The notes under the pieces are model-generated. The model was not told the origin of the DNA. It made no database searches and saw only the letters and a program-made list of their open reading frames with translations. Shown here one piece after another: positions 46,446 through 54,971 of a stretch of 64,000 bases of DNA. How positions within the stretch are numbered: the stretch's first letter is position 1; each line of letters starts with the position of its first letter. This stretch comes from Bacteroidia bacterium (lineage in GTDB: Bacteria > Bacteroidota > Ignavibacteria > SZUA-365), in NCBI GenBank assembly GCA_027493955.1, contig JAOSJT010000001.1, positions 2,157,131 to 2,221,130 of the forward strand. The letters are read 5' to 3'. The translations under genes were made by a program, and so were the position numbers.

Positions 46446-46468
46446 AGAGCCGGGTTCATCCCGGCTCT
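46446..46468 (-). terminator. Terminator-like hairpin after the propeller/T9SS gene
   Basis: AGAGCCGGG (46446-46454) pairs perfectly with CCCGGCTCT (46460-46468). On the minus strand it lies 22 bases after the stop at 46491 and is followed by a short TTTCT. Confidence 0.65.
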
Positions 46469-46490
46469 CTCTGCTCGACCACGCTCGCGA

Positions 46491-49112
46491 TTATCTCATG
46501 TACAACATCCGCTGACAGCGCACTTCCGTCCCGACACGCAGCACGAGAAAGTACACACCGGGCACGGCCTGCGCGGGTGACCATTGTGCGGAGTAGACGC
46601 CAGGACCCTTTGCTTCGTCCACCAACACCGCCGTGACCCGACCGAGGGCGTCATGCACAGTGAGGCGCACGGGAGCGAATATCCCCAACTCGTACGGAAT
46701 GCTTGTGACGGAAGTGAAGGGATTCGGCACATTCGGGTGCAGCGCGAACGCGCCCGGCAGCTCATGCGTCGGCCGTACCGACACGACCTCCTTACCGGTG
46801 CCCTGTACCACAATGCTGTCCGCGGCGGACACGGCATTGCTGGTCACGATGAATACGGAACTGACCGGGCCGATCATGTCGGGAGTGAACCGCAACGTAA
46901 AGTCCCTGGTAGCGGACGGTGCGATGTGCGCCAGAGGCGACTCGAGCGTAAAACGCGAATCGGAGCATGTGAACGCCGAGATGCGCAAGGTGTCGTTGCC
47001 TGTGTTCGTGATCGTGACTGTCGTATCTCTGTGCGAACCGAGATCAACATCGCCAAACGTGATCGCCCCGGGATCGATGGTCAGCGTCACGACGGTCGCT
47101 TCGCTCCCGGTCCCTGAAAGAGATACGAGTGTCGGAGATGTCGGCGCGTTGCTTGTCACTGTGAGCTCGCCGGAAGCGGGACCCGGCACCGTCGGCGAGA
47201 AATACACGGTGTCGCTGAACGCGGCGCCGGGCAGAAGTACATGTGACGCGATGGCGACGGTAAACACGGGATTGCTCGCGGTGATACTCGAAATGACAAG
47301 CGTATCGTTTCCAGGATTCGAGATATTCAATACTGTGGACTTGCGCGTTCCGATGGGCACGCTGCCGAAATTCCACGAACGCTTGTCCACTTCGATCGCC
47401 GGAGTTGCGGTCGCTTTCCCGGTGACGAAAATCGTATCCGGACTATGGATGGAATTGCTCTCGACAACGATGGCGCCGTTGAGAGTGCCCTTGGATGTTG
47501 GGACGAAGCGCAGCACTGCTTCGACATCCCCGTTCGGGGGAATGGTAGTGTTGTCCGGCGTCATCGTGAACTGTGGATGGCTCGATGTTATGGAAGCGAT
47601 GTTCAACGGAAGGTCGCCCGTGTTGGTGAGCGTGATGTTCCTGGTCGAGGAAAAACCAACGCTGACCGTACCGAAATCCACCATTCTGGAGGAAAGGGCG
47701 AGTGTCGGTGCCTCGAGCGGAAAGCTCCCGTCGGCGAGTATTCTGGAAGCGTAAATATCCGGATTCGAGAATGAGAGCCGGTAATCCTCCCACGCGATGA
47801 TAGCGCCGCCAGCGCCATCGCTGCACATCCACGGGTAAGTCTGCATGCGTCCAGCCGTGCCGACGGCCACACCTGCGTTGGACCAGAGCAACGCACCTGC
47901 CGACGAAATCCGCTGCGCGAAAATGTCGCTCTCAATGATGCTTGTGGTCTGGTCCTCCCATGAGACGATGATGCCACCGTTGCCGTCGGGGATAACGAAG
48001 GGCGTGGCATGGCTGCCCGCACGATTGGTAACGGCAACGCCATCGGCTGCCCAGGATTTCTTACCCGTGTTGTCGATGATCTGGGCATAGGCACGGGTTT
48101 TTCCCGACACACGCCCGTCTTCCCAGGCAATGCCCAACAATCCCGGACCAATATTCGAAAGCTGGGGGTTTGTCTGTCCGCCCGACGAGGACGTCACGCG
48201 CAGCGATGCCGCTTTCGTGCTATCGGGATTTACAACCGCGACATGCAGCGTTGGTCGTGATCCGGAATTCCAATCATAATAGGCCAGAAACGCTTTACCC
48301 GTGCCATCGGCGACGAGCATGGGGGAATCCTGCGGACCACCGTCGATCGCGATACCAACGCCACCGTTAGTCCACATTTGCGCACCACCGGAAGTTACCC
48401 GCTGCATGTACACGTCGTATGCCGCGTTATTGTAAAACACCCACGCGATGTACGCTCCACCGTTGCCGTCACTTGCGATGCTCGGTCTGCTCTCGAACTG
48501 GTCGGAAAAGCTGAGGGTCAGCTCCGGACTCCACAGCTGGTTACCGTTACTGTCTATCCTCTGTGCAAAGATGTGTCCGTCCTGCGCAGTATTGGTATGG
48601 GCGCTCCAGGTGACTATGGCGCCCTGCTGCCCATCGCTTGCGAGTTGAGGATCCATCTGCTCGCTGCTGCCGGTCGCCACAGGAACACCTTCTGCGGTCC
48701 ACAGGACATTCCCTGATGAATCGATTCGCTGAGCGAATATATCCGTGTTGATATTTCTGGTGTCTGTCCAGACGATGATCGCACCACCGGCGCCATCCGC
48801 GATGATTTCCGGCTTGAGTTGCTTGGAGAGGGCGGGACTTATGACAACTCCGTTCACTGGCCATCGCACGATGCCATCCTTGTCGATGCGTTGCGCGTAC
48901 ACCTTGATCACACCCGCCGCGGCCCGTTCATCGGCCCAGCAGATGATGGCTCCACCCTTCCCGTCGCTCACGAGCCGCGGTGATCGCTGATAATTCCCTT
49001 CCCTGCAAATCGCGTTGTTTGACGCTGCATCGGAAATCCATTGTCCGTACGCAGCCATATATGGGGCAAGAACGAGCAATGTTGCGAGCAGACCCATTCG
49101 CCGTGTGATCAT
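46491..49112 (-). CDS. Secreted repeat protein: propeller-like repeats, choice-of-anchor D domains, T9SS tail
   Basis: An 873-residue exported protein. The ATG at 49112 has AGGAG six bases upstream, and the signal peptide ends near AAYGQ. About eight ~55-residue repeats fill residues ~25-455, with the pattern DGxGGAIIxWxD, then DIFAQRIDxxGxxxW, suggesting a beta-propeller. Three choice-of-anchor D (Hydin-like) sandwiches follow at roughly 455-785 (VDFGTVSVG, WNFGSVPIG, ITFGDVDLG). The C-terminus is a T9SS type A sorting domain (PNVPNPFTSVTSIPYEL, LTVHDALGRV). It is presumably displayed on or released from the surface; binding partner unknown. Confidence 0.88.
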   Translation of the reverse strand: MITRRMGLLATLLVLAPYMAAYGQWISDAASNNAICREGNYQRSPRLVSDGKGGAIICWADERAAAGVIKVYAQRIDKDGIVRWPVNGVVISPALSKQLKPEIIADGAGGAIIVWTDTRNINTDIFAQRIDSSGNVLWTAEGVPVATGSSEQMDPQLASDGQQGAIVTWSAHTNTAQDGHIFAQRIDSNGNQLWSPELTLSFSDQFESRPSIASDGNGGAYIAWVFYNNAAYDVYMQRVTSGGAQMWTNGGVGIAIDGGPQDSPMLVADGTGKAFLAYYDWNSGSRPTLHVAVVNPDSTKAASLRVTSSSGGQTNPQLSNIGPGLLGIAWEDGRVSGKTRAYAQIIDNTGKKSWAADGVAVTNRAGSHATPFVIPDGNGGIIVSWEDQTTSIIESDIFAQRISSAGALLWSNAGVAVGTAGRMQTYPWMCSDGAGGAIIAWEDYRLSFSNPDIYASRILADGSFPLEAPTLALSSRMVDFGTVSVGFSSTRNITLTNTGDLPLNIASITSSHPQFTMTPDNTTIPPNGDVEAVLRFVPTSKGTLNGAIVVESNSIHSPDTIFVTGKATATPAIEVDKRSWNFGSVPIGTRKSTVLNISNPGNDTLVISSITASNPVFTVAIASHVLLPGAAFSDTVYFSPTVPGPASGELTVTSNAPTSPTLVSLSGTGSEATVVTLTIDPGAITFGDVDLGSHRDTTVTITNTGNDTLRISAFTCSDSRFTLESPLAHIAPSATRDFTLRFTPDMIGPVSSVFIVTSNAVSAADSIVVQGTGKEVVSVRPTHELPGAFALHPNVPNPFTSVTSIPYELGIFAPVRLTVHDALGRVTAVLVDEAKGPGVYSAQWSPAQAVPGVYFLVLRVGTEVRCQRMLYMR

Positions 49113-49414
49113 GATGACTCCTGTCTGATGTATCGTGAAACTATCAGGTATGGCATGATCAAAACACCTGGCCTCGTCCGATTTCGTATATCGGTGCGTT
49201 AGGCCTGCCATACCTTATGGCGGATAAAGCGATGTATCGTGGACGGGTACTTCAGTTCGTACGTGAAACTACGCATCATTGCGGCCAGAGTCAAGCTCTG
49301 GCAAGCACGCCGGTCAATTCGGATATCCGCACCTTACATTAAGGCTGGAGGAGTGGTATCGTGGATTACGGGTTCTACCTATGCATACCGGTGTCAGGCC
49401 TGCATGTTTAGAAA

Positions 49415-49480
49415 GGGCAGGAGTGCCGGTCCCCGAGCGAAGCCGAAGGGCAGGAGTGCCGGTCCCCGAGCGAAGCCGAA
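49415..49480. repeat. 33-base tandem duplication
   Basis: Two identical 33-base copies (49415-49447 and 49448-49480), each containing GGTCCCCGAGCGAAGCCGAA, and the start of a third. The rest of the 49113-49607 gap holds a small hairpin (GCCAGAG/CTCTGGC at 49284-49302) and no gene. Confidence 0.8.
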
Positions 49481-49607
49481 GGGCCGGCTTTCACAAGGAT
49501 GATTGATCCACATCCCCGACGGTATACACCGGGTAATCAGCTGCATCCCTTCCCATTGACATGGGTGCCATGATCAAGCTTCAGCAAAACGCTGCACGCG
49601 CTTGCGG

Positions 49608-51146
49608 TTACGGCGCGGTCTCTCCGAACGAAGGTACATAATGCAGCGGACCGTCCGGTCCCACGGGAATGCCGAAGAGCATCCATGCGATCAGCAGCAG
49701 CGCCCAGAAGATGCTGAACATGATCGAGTACGGCAACATGGTTGAAATGATGGTTCCCATGCCGTACTTGTCGTCGTACTTCTCCGCAAAGGCCACAATC
49801 AGAGCGAAATAGGACATCATGGGCGTAATCACATTCGTCACCGAATCGCCGATGCGGAATACCATTTGCGTCAGCGAGGGATGGTAGCCGAGCAGCATGA
49901 ACATCGGAACGAACACCGGCGCCATAATGGCCCACTTCGCCGATGCCGAGCCCATGAACAGATTGATGAATCCGCTGAGCAGGATGAACATCAGCATGAG
50001 CGGAATGCCGCTCAGACCTATGCCGCGCAGCAATTCGGCGCCGTCGATGGCCACGATGAGACCCAAGTTGGTGTATTGGAAATAATACACGAATTGCGCC
50101 GCGAAAAACACGAGAACGATATACGTCGCGAGATGACTCATGGATTTGATCATCTCTTTTATCCCCTGTTTGTCGTTGCGTATGCTCTTCGTCACCCATC
50201 CATACACTATGCCGGGGATGAGGAAGAAAATCATGATCGCCGTGATCATGCCGTTGAAAAAAGCGGATTGCAGCACCGTCTTACCGGGATGACGCAGCAA
50301 GCCGTTTTCCGGCACGACCGCGACAAGAAAGAGTCCCACCACCACAAGCACACTGATGCCGGCCCACAGCAGCCCGTCCTTCTCGACGCGCGTAAGCTGC
50401 TCCATCTCGATTGCGGTCTCTTTGCCCGCGTATTTCCCCAGCCGCGGCTCGACGAACTTGTCCGTGACCACAGTGCCCACGACGATGATCATCAGGGCGG
50501 ACGCCCACATGAAATAGATATTGGTCGCCGGCGTGATATGAATGTTCGGATCAATGATTTGCGCGGCACTTTGCGTCAGACCAGCGAGAACGGGGTCCAC
50601 GCTTCCTATCAGTATGTTTGCTCCGAATCCGCCACTGACGCCAGCGAACGCCGCCGCGAGCCCCGCCATCGGATGACGGCCCAGAGCGAGAAAAATCACA
50701 GCACCGAGAGGTATCAACACCACATAGCCCGCTTCCGACGCAAGATGCGACATGACGCCCGCCGCCACCAGCGATGCTGTGATGAGTCGCTTCGGTGCCT
50801 TGAGAACAAGTGCCCGAATGAGCACGGTCAGCAGGCCCGATCCCTCCGCTACGCCGATTCCGATCATCGCAACCAGTACGAGACCCAGTGGAGGAAATTT
50901 CACGAAATTATGTTCTATGTTCTCGAACATCCATCGCACGCCCTCGGCAGTCAGTAAACTTTTCGCCGTGAGGGTCTCGCCTGTGCCGGGATGTATTGCC
51001 GTCAGCCCGAGCCAGGTGGAGATAGCCGAGAGTACGACGACCAGCCCCGCGAGAATTGCGAAGATCGTGGCCGGATGCGGTAATGCGTTGCCGATAAGCT
51101 CAATACGGTCCAATGAGCGTTGAAAGAAGGTGCGTCTCTCTGCCAT
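49608..51146 (-). CDS. AbgT-family transporter
   Basis: A 512-residue inner-membrane protein of the AbgT (p-aminobenzoyl-glutamate transporter) family. GGAGG lies four to five bases before the ATG at 51146. The conserved stretches are LDRIELIGNALPHPATIFAIL at the start, SHLASEAGYVVLIPLGA near residue 150, GFGANILIGSVDP near 190, and SASAKWAIMAPVFVPMF in the second half. Members import p-aminobenzoyl-glutamate (E. coli AbgT), or export sulfonamides (MtrF and YdaH). No abgA or abgB hydrolase is adjacent, so direction and substrate are open. Confidence 0.92.
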   Translation of the reverse strand: MAERRTFFQRSLDRIELIGNALPHPATIFAILAGLVVVLSAISTWLGLTAIHPGTGETLTAKSLLTAEGVRWMFENIEHNFVKFPPLGLVLVAMIGIGVAEGSGLLTVLIRALVLKAPKRLITASLVAAGVMSHLASEAGYVVLIPLGAVIFLALGRHPMAGLAAAFAGVSGGFGANILIGSVDPVLAGLTQSAAQIIDPNIHITPATNIYFMWASALMIIVVGTVVTDKFVEPRLGKYAGKETAIEMEQLTRVEKDGLLWAGISVLVVVGLFLVAVVPENGLLRHPGKTVLQSAFFNGMITAIMIFFLIPGIVYGWVTKSIRNDKQGIKEMIKSMSHLATYIVLVFFAAQFVYYFQYTNLGLIVAIDGAELLRGIGLSGIPLMLMFILLSGFINLFMGSASAKWAIMAPVFVPMFMLLGYHPSLTQMVFRIGDSVTNVITPMMSYFALIVAFAEKYDDKYGMGTIISTMLPYSIMFSIFWALLLIAWMLFGIPVGPDGPLHYVPSFGETAP

Positions 51147-51445
51147 GGGGCCTCCGTTGCGTTGGTGAGGAGCTGCTTTGCAGCGGGGGTGATCATTGAA
51201 GATAGAACAGGAAAAGTAAAGCGGCAAGCAGTGGCTGGGGTTACGTGCGTGGGAGGGCGAAGCGGGTTCTTCCCGGAAAAGGATAGTGGGAAGCGTTCAT
51301 CGGGATGCGTTAATCGGGAAGCGGGAAGGGGCTTACAGATCGAGGGCAGCTTTGAATTTCTTGTTTCCGAAGGAACAACGATTTTTCGATATACTCCGCG
51401 CCCTGCTCTCGGCGCTCCGCAATCGCATCACGTACTCCTGATGAT

Positions 51446-51474
51446 AAAAAGTCCCGCCCCTTGCGGGGCGGGAC
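51446..51474 (-). terminator. Terminator of the first beta-helix gene
   Basis: GTCCCGCCCC and GGGGCGGGAC form a 10-bp stem around TTGC. On the minus strand it is followed by five T residues and lies 25 bases past the stop. Confidence 0.93.
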
Positions 51475-51498
51475 CGGTGTGAGGATTGGGCATGACGC

Positions 51499-54400
51499 TT
51501 ACTTGTTCAGCGTCATCTTGACAGTTTTGGAGAAGCTCAGACCGCTTTCATTGCCCGTCATGTTCACGATGGCCATGTACTGACCGCTCGGGAGATTCGT
51601 GGCGTCGAACGTGTACTGATGCACACCGCCTTCCACGACGCCGTCCACCGCGGTGGCCACAACGCGACCAAGCATATCCACCACGCGCAGATGCACGCGG
51701 CTCGGCTCGGGTACGCTGTACTGCAGTACTGTTGTCGGATTGAACGGATTCGGGAAGTTCTGGCTCATGTCGAACGTCGTCGGTGTGAAGCCGGCATCAT
51801 TGCGCGGAGCGACACCACCGTGCTGCTTCATCCAATTGAGCTTGATGGCGAGGTAGTCGAAATTGTTCACCACACCGTTGCCGTCCGCATCCATGTAGCA
51901 GCCCATGGCCGTGAACCACGGGGCACTCGCCTGCGGCTGCCACTGAATGTAGGTCAGCGGATTCTGTACGGCATCGGCGCGATAGCGGGCCGGGCCGTTC
52001 AGCCATTGCGTGCTCAGGTTCGCGTCATGGATGTACTCGTTGAGATCCTTGCGGTCCGTGTAGTTCACCACGCCATCGTTGTTTACGTCGCCGGGCCACA
52101 CTTCGCACGGCGTCGCGCCGAGGGGTACGAGCAGGAGCGACGACGGATACGGCATATAATTGCGGTAGTAGCCGCAGCTGTTCTTCGTGTTGAAGACCAC
52201 TTCTACCTTGTAGTAACCCGACGGCAACGAGGCCGGCAGATTGAAGTACGAGGTGCCGTTCAGATCCTGATTGGCCAGCTTGTTCGCGCTGAAGGTCTCG
52301 CTGTACATGAGCTGATTACCCGGGACGCTGTAAAAATTCGCCGTCATCGTAATCGTCGCTGCGAACGGCGGGAAAATCACACGGTAGCGTACACCTATCG
52401 TACCGGGGAGTTCGACATAGCCGATCGGATTGCCCGAGCCGTCCACGAAGTCGTAGGTCAGGCTGTTCGCGATCAAATAGCAGGCTTCGTCGGCACCCAT
52501 ATACGGACGCACGCGCGGCTCACGGTCAATGTCTTCGGATACCTCCGGTAACATCGTACCGATGAGATCATCGTCGTCATCGGAGGGAGCCACGAGATGA
52601 AGGTTCCCGTTGCTCACATCCGCGAAACTCACGGGCTTGCTCACGGAATTCGCATCCTTTGCCGATGCGGTCTGAAGGGCTGAAAGATTTGCGCGGTTTC
52701 CGCCCCAGTACGCGAGGTTCGCACCGGTGCTGTGCCAGTTGTTGTGATCGGATTCGACGACGTTGCTTCCCGGTGCAACGTACCAGGCAAAACCGGTTCC
52801 GCCATGCATCACGATGTTGTTCAGATAGCGGTTACTGGCGCCGTAGTAGGAGTAGAGGGCATAGCCGCTGGCATACGCGCTCTCGACACGAACTGTGTTG
52901 TGCGCGAAAAGCATGTTCTGATTGTAGTACTGATTGATGCCGTAATATGCCGTCGCTACGTTGCGTACCACGATTGTGTTGTTCACAAAGCGCGACGTAC
53001 CAGCCTGATAGTAGTTGTCGTAGTAGATGTACATGCCGTACGCGGAGCTCCCACCGGTGGAGAGGAAGGTATTCCGCTCCATCTGTGTGTTGAACCCGTA
53101 CATGAAGTAGCCGAGATACTTCGTGGCGTAGGCGGAATTGTTCACCACCCGATTGCCGATGAATTTGAGTTCGCCCAGATAGTAGAAGTACACCGGGAAG
53201 TAATACGCACCAGTGAGGTCGCAGTTCTCGACGCGCAGATTGTTCATCGTCGAGGTCGTGCTGCTGCCGTACAGGTACATACCGAAACTGCCGTTCCGTA
53301 TGGCGCTGTTCTTGATGGTCATGTTGTGCGTCAGGGTGCCGGTCGTTGAATACACGACGGCATTATTCGTACCCGTGGATGCCACGGCAACGCTGTTCAG
53401 ATCACAATTGTCTATGGTGCAGTCGGAGGAGCTTCCACTGAACTGTACCACAGTACTGTACGTGGTGTTGGTGGCGTTCATCGTCAGATTCTTGAACGTG
53501 ACGAATTTCGCGCCACCGAAATTCACGACAAAATTGTTCGTTGTCGTCGTTGCAGCATTCGTGAGTATGACGTCCGCCTTGTTGCCTGTCTCGGACTGGA
53601 AGGTGACGGTGTTCACCGTCGACGTCCCGGCGATGGCCGTAAGCAGAGCGCTTGTCGCGTAGGTGCCGGGACGAATATTGTACACCACCGGTCCGCAGAC
53701 GCCATTGGCCACAAGATCCGTGACCGCCGCAACGACGGTCGGATAATTCGGTGTCGCGCCTCCGATGGTAAACGTTCCCGCCATGGCGGCCTTGCGCGTG
53801 ACGGTCGTTGTGTCGTTCGCGTTGACGGTGTCCGCCACGTTGTTCGGCATACTTGTCCATGCTTTGATGGTGTATGGTACACCGTTGGCGAAGGTCTCCG
53901 TACCGAGAGTAAGCTGCGTCTGGCGCGTCGTGTTATTCAGTGTATCGAGCAGACCCGTCCAGTTGAACGAGGGCTTCGGTACGCCGTTGAGCGTCCAGTG
54001 CACGGTGGCGCTGGTCACGGGAAGCGTGCCGAAGTTCTTCATTGTCACCGTGACGGGAAGTGTGCCGGCGCAGAAATCCTTCGGTGAGTCGATAGATGCG
54101 ATGCCGATATCGTTCGGGGCCGACGGACGGTGGAAAATAATTTCCATGACTTGCGTCGGCGCACCGCAGGTAGCGGTGTTGAAGCCGCCCCAATTCAGAT
54201 TCGTGATACAGGCGCGGAAAATCCATCCGGGACTGGGACAGTTGGAGCCGTTACACAGTGACGGCGCGTCGATCCAGAGTTCACCGCCGTAGCGGTCGCA
54301 GAGATACCAGATGCGGCCGTTGCAGAGGGGTGATGTGTATTGTGTTCCGTTTGTCCCGGTCTTGATGGCGTTCGCGAGAGCATTCGCCATTGCGGGATCA

Positions 54401-54651
54401 CTGCAGGTGATACCCGTAAGCGCGGCGGCGTTTGCATTGCCGCGTATAGTCACCCCAAGGTACTGGCCCGGCGTCAAAGTTGCGCGCCAGGTGTTCCATG
54501 CCGTGCACTGCGTTGTCGGTGTCTGTCCGTTGACAAACTGCATGGAAAAAATATGGTCCTGTGCCTGAAGCGAGGGTGCGCCGAGAGCCAGGAGTATCGC
54601 AAGCAGAAGCGTTCGTCGCGATAGATGAACGCGGTGTATCGATGCTGACAT
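51499..54651 (-). CDS. Giant secreted beta-helix / dockerin-like / T9SS protein, copy 1
   Basis: A 1050-residue exported protein. GGAGG precedes the ATG at 54651, and the signal peptide ends near LQAQ. Residues ~35-185 form a Cys-rich domain (FVNGQTPTTQCTAW, GRIWYLCDRYGGELW) I cannot name. A CARDB-like sandwich starts PNDIGIASIDSPKDFCAG. Residues ~285-680 look like a right-handed parallel beta-helix (N-, Y- and S-rich repeats such as NNLRVENCDLTG). A beta domain follows, then two EF-hand-like loops (DVNNDGVVNYTD, DADGNGVVNNFD) as in dockerins, and a T9SS type A tail from SQNFPNPFNP to KMTLNK. Surface display is likely, and adhesion or glycan binding is inference. The C-terminal ~220 residues differ from copy 3 at about nine positions. 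Confidence 0.9.
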   Translation of the reverse strand: MSASIHRVHLSRRTLLLAILLALGAPSLQAQDHIFSMQFVNGQTPTTQCTAWNTWRATLTPGQYLGVTIRGNANAAALTGITCSDPAMANALANAIKTGTNGTQYTSPLCNGRIWYLCDRYGGELWIDAPSLCNGSNCPSPGWIFRACITNLNWGGFNTATCGAPTQVMEIIFHRPSAPNDIGIASIDSPKDFCAGTLPVTVTMKNFGTLPVTSATVHWTLNGVPKPSFNWTGLLDTLNNTTRQTQLTLGTETFANGVPYTIKAWTSMPNNVADTVNANDTTTVTRKAAMAGTFTIGGATPNYPTVVAAVTDLVANGVCGPVVYNIRPGTYATSALLTAIAGTSTVNTVTFQSETGNKADVILTNAATTTTNNFVVNFGGAKFVTFKNLTMNATNTTYSTVVQFSGSSSDCTIDNCDLNSVAVASTGTNNAVVYSTTGTLTHNMTIKNSAIRNGSFGMYLYGSSTTSTMNNLRVENCDLTGAYYFPVYFYYLGELKFIGNRVVNNSAYATKYLGYFMYGFNTQMERNTFLSTGGSSAYGMYIYYDNYYQAGTSRFVNNTIVVRNVATAYYGINQYYNQNMLFAHNTVRVESAYASGYALYSYYGASNRYLNNIVMHGGTGFAWYVAPGSNVVESDHNNWHSTGANLAYWGGNRANLSALQTASAKDANSVSKPVSFADVSNGNLHLVAPSDDDDDLIGTMLPEVSEDIDREPRVRPYMGADEACYLIANSLTYDFVDGSGNPIGYVELPGTIGVRYRVIFPPFAATITMTANFYSVPGNQLMYSETFSANKLANQDLNGTSYFNLPASLPSGYYKVEVVFNTKNSCGYYRNYMPYPSSLLLVPLGATPCEVWPGDVNNDGVVNYTDRKDLNEYIHDANLSTQWLNGPARYRADAVQNPLTYIQWQPQASAPWFTAMGCYMDADGNGVVNNFDYLAIKLNWMKQHGGVAPRNDAGFTPTTFDMSQNFPNPFNPTTVLQYSVPEPSRVHLRVVDMLGRVVATAVDGVVEGGVHQYTFDATNLPSGQYMAIVNMTGNESGLSFSKTVKMTLNK

Positions 54652-54919
54652 ACAGCCTCCGATTATAGTGGATGAGTAAGGGATCAACAGTGTAACGCAG
54701 GATACGAATGACGGCCCGCCTGTATGCCTCTGTGCCGGGCGCGGGTCAGCGAAAGGTACGTGATCTCTGGAGGTGCGATATCCGATTTACAACGAAACTT
54801 ACTTGAAAGAATATCGGAAAGCAAACGTGCTTTATCCCCCCTCCCGTCAGCTCTCTCATCCGCTCTCTCGCCTGTGACGCAGGCATCCTTCCCGCTGCCA
54901 GGCTTCAAAATGCGCAATA

Positions 54920-54947
54920 AAAACCCCGTCCCTCACGGGACGGGGTC
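54920..54947 (-). terminator. Terminator of the second beta-helix gene
   Basis: CCCCGTCCC pairs with GGGACGGGG over TCAC and is followed on the minus strand by five T residues, 25 bases past the stop. Confidence 0.93.
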
Positions 54948-54971
54948 CTCATCCACGAAATGATGGCGCTG

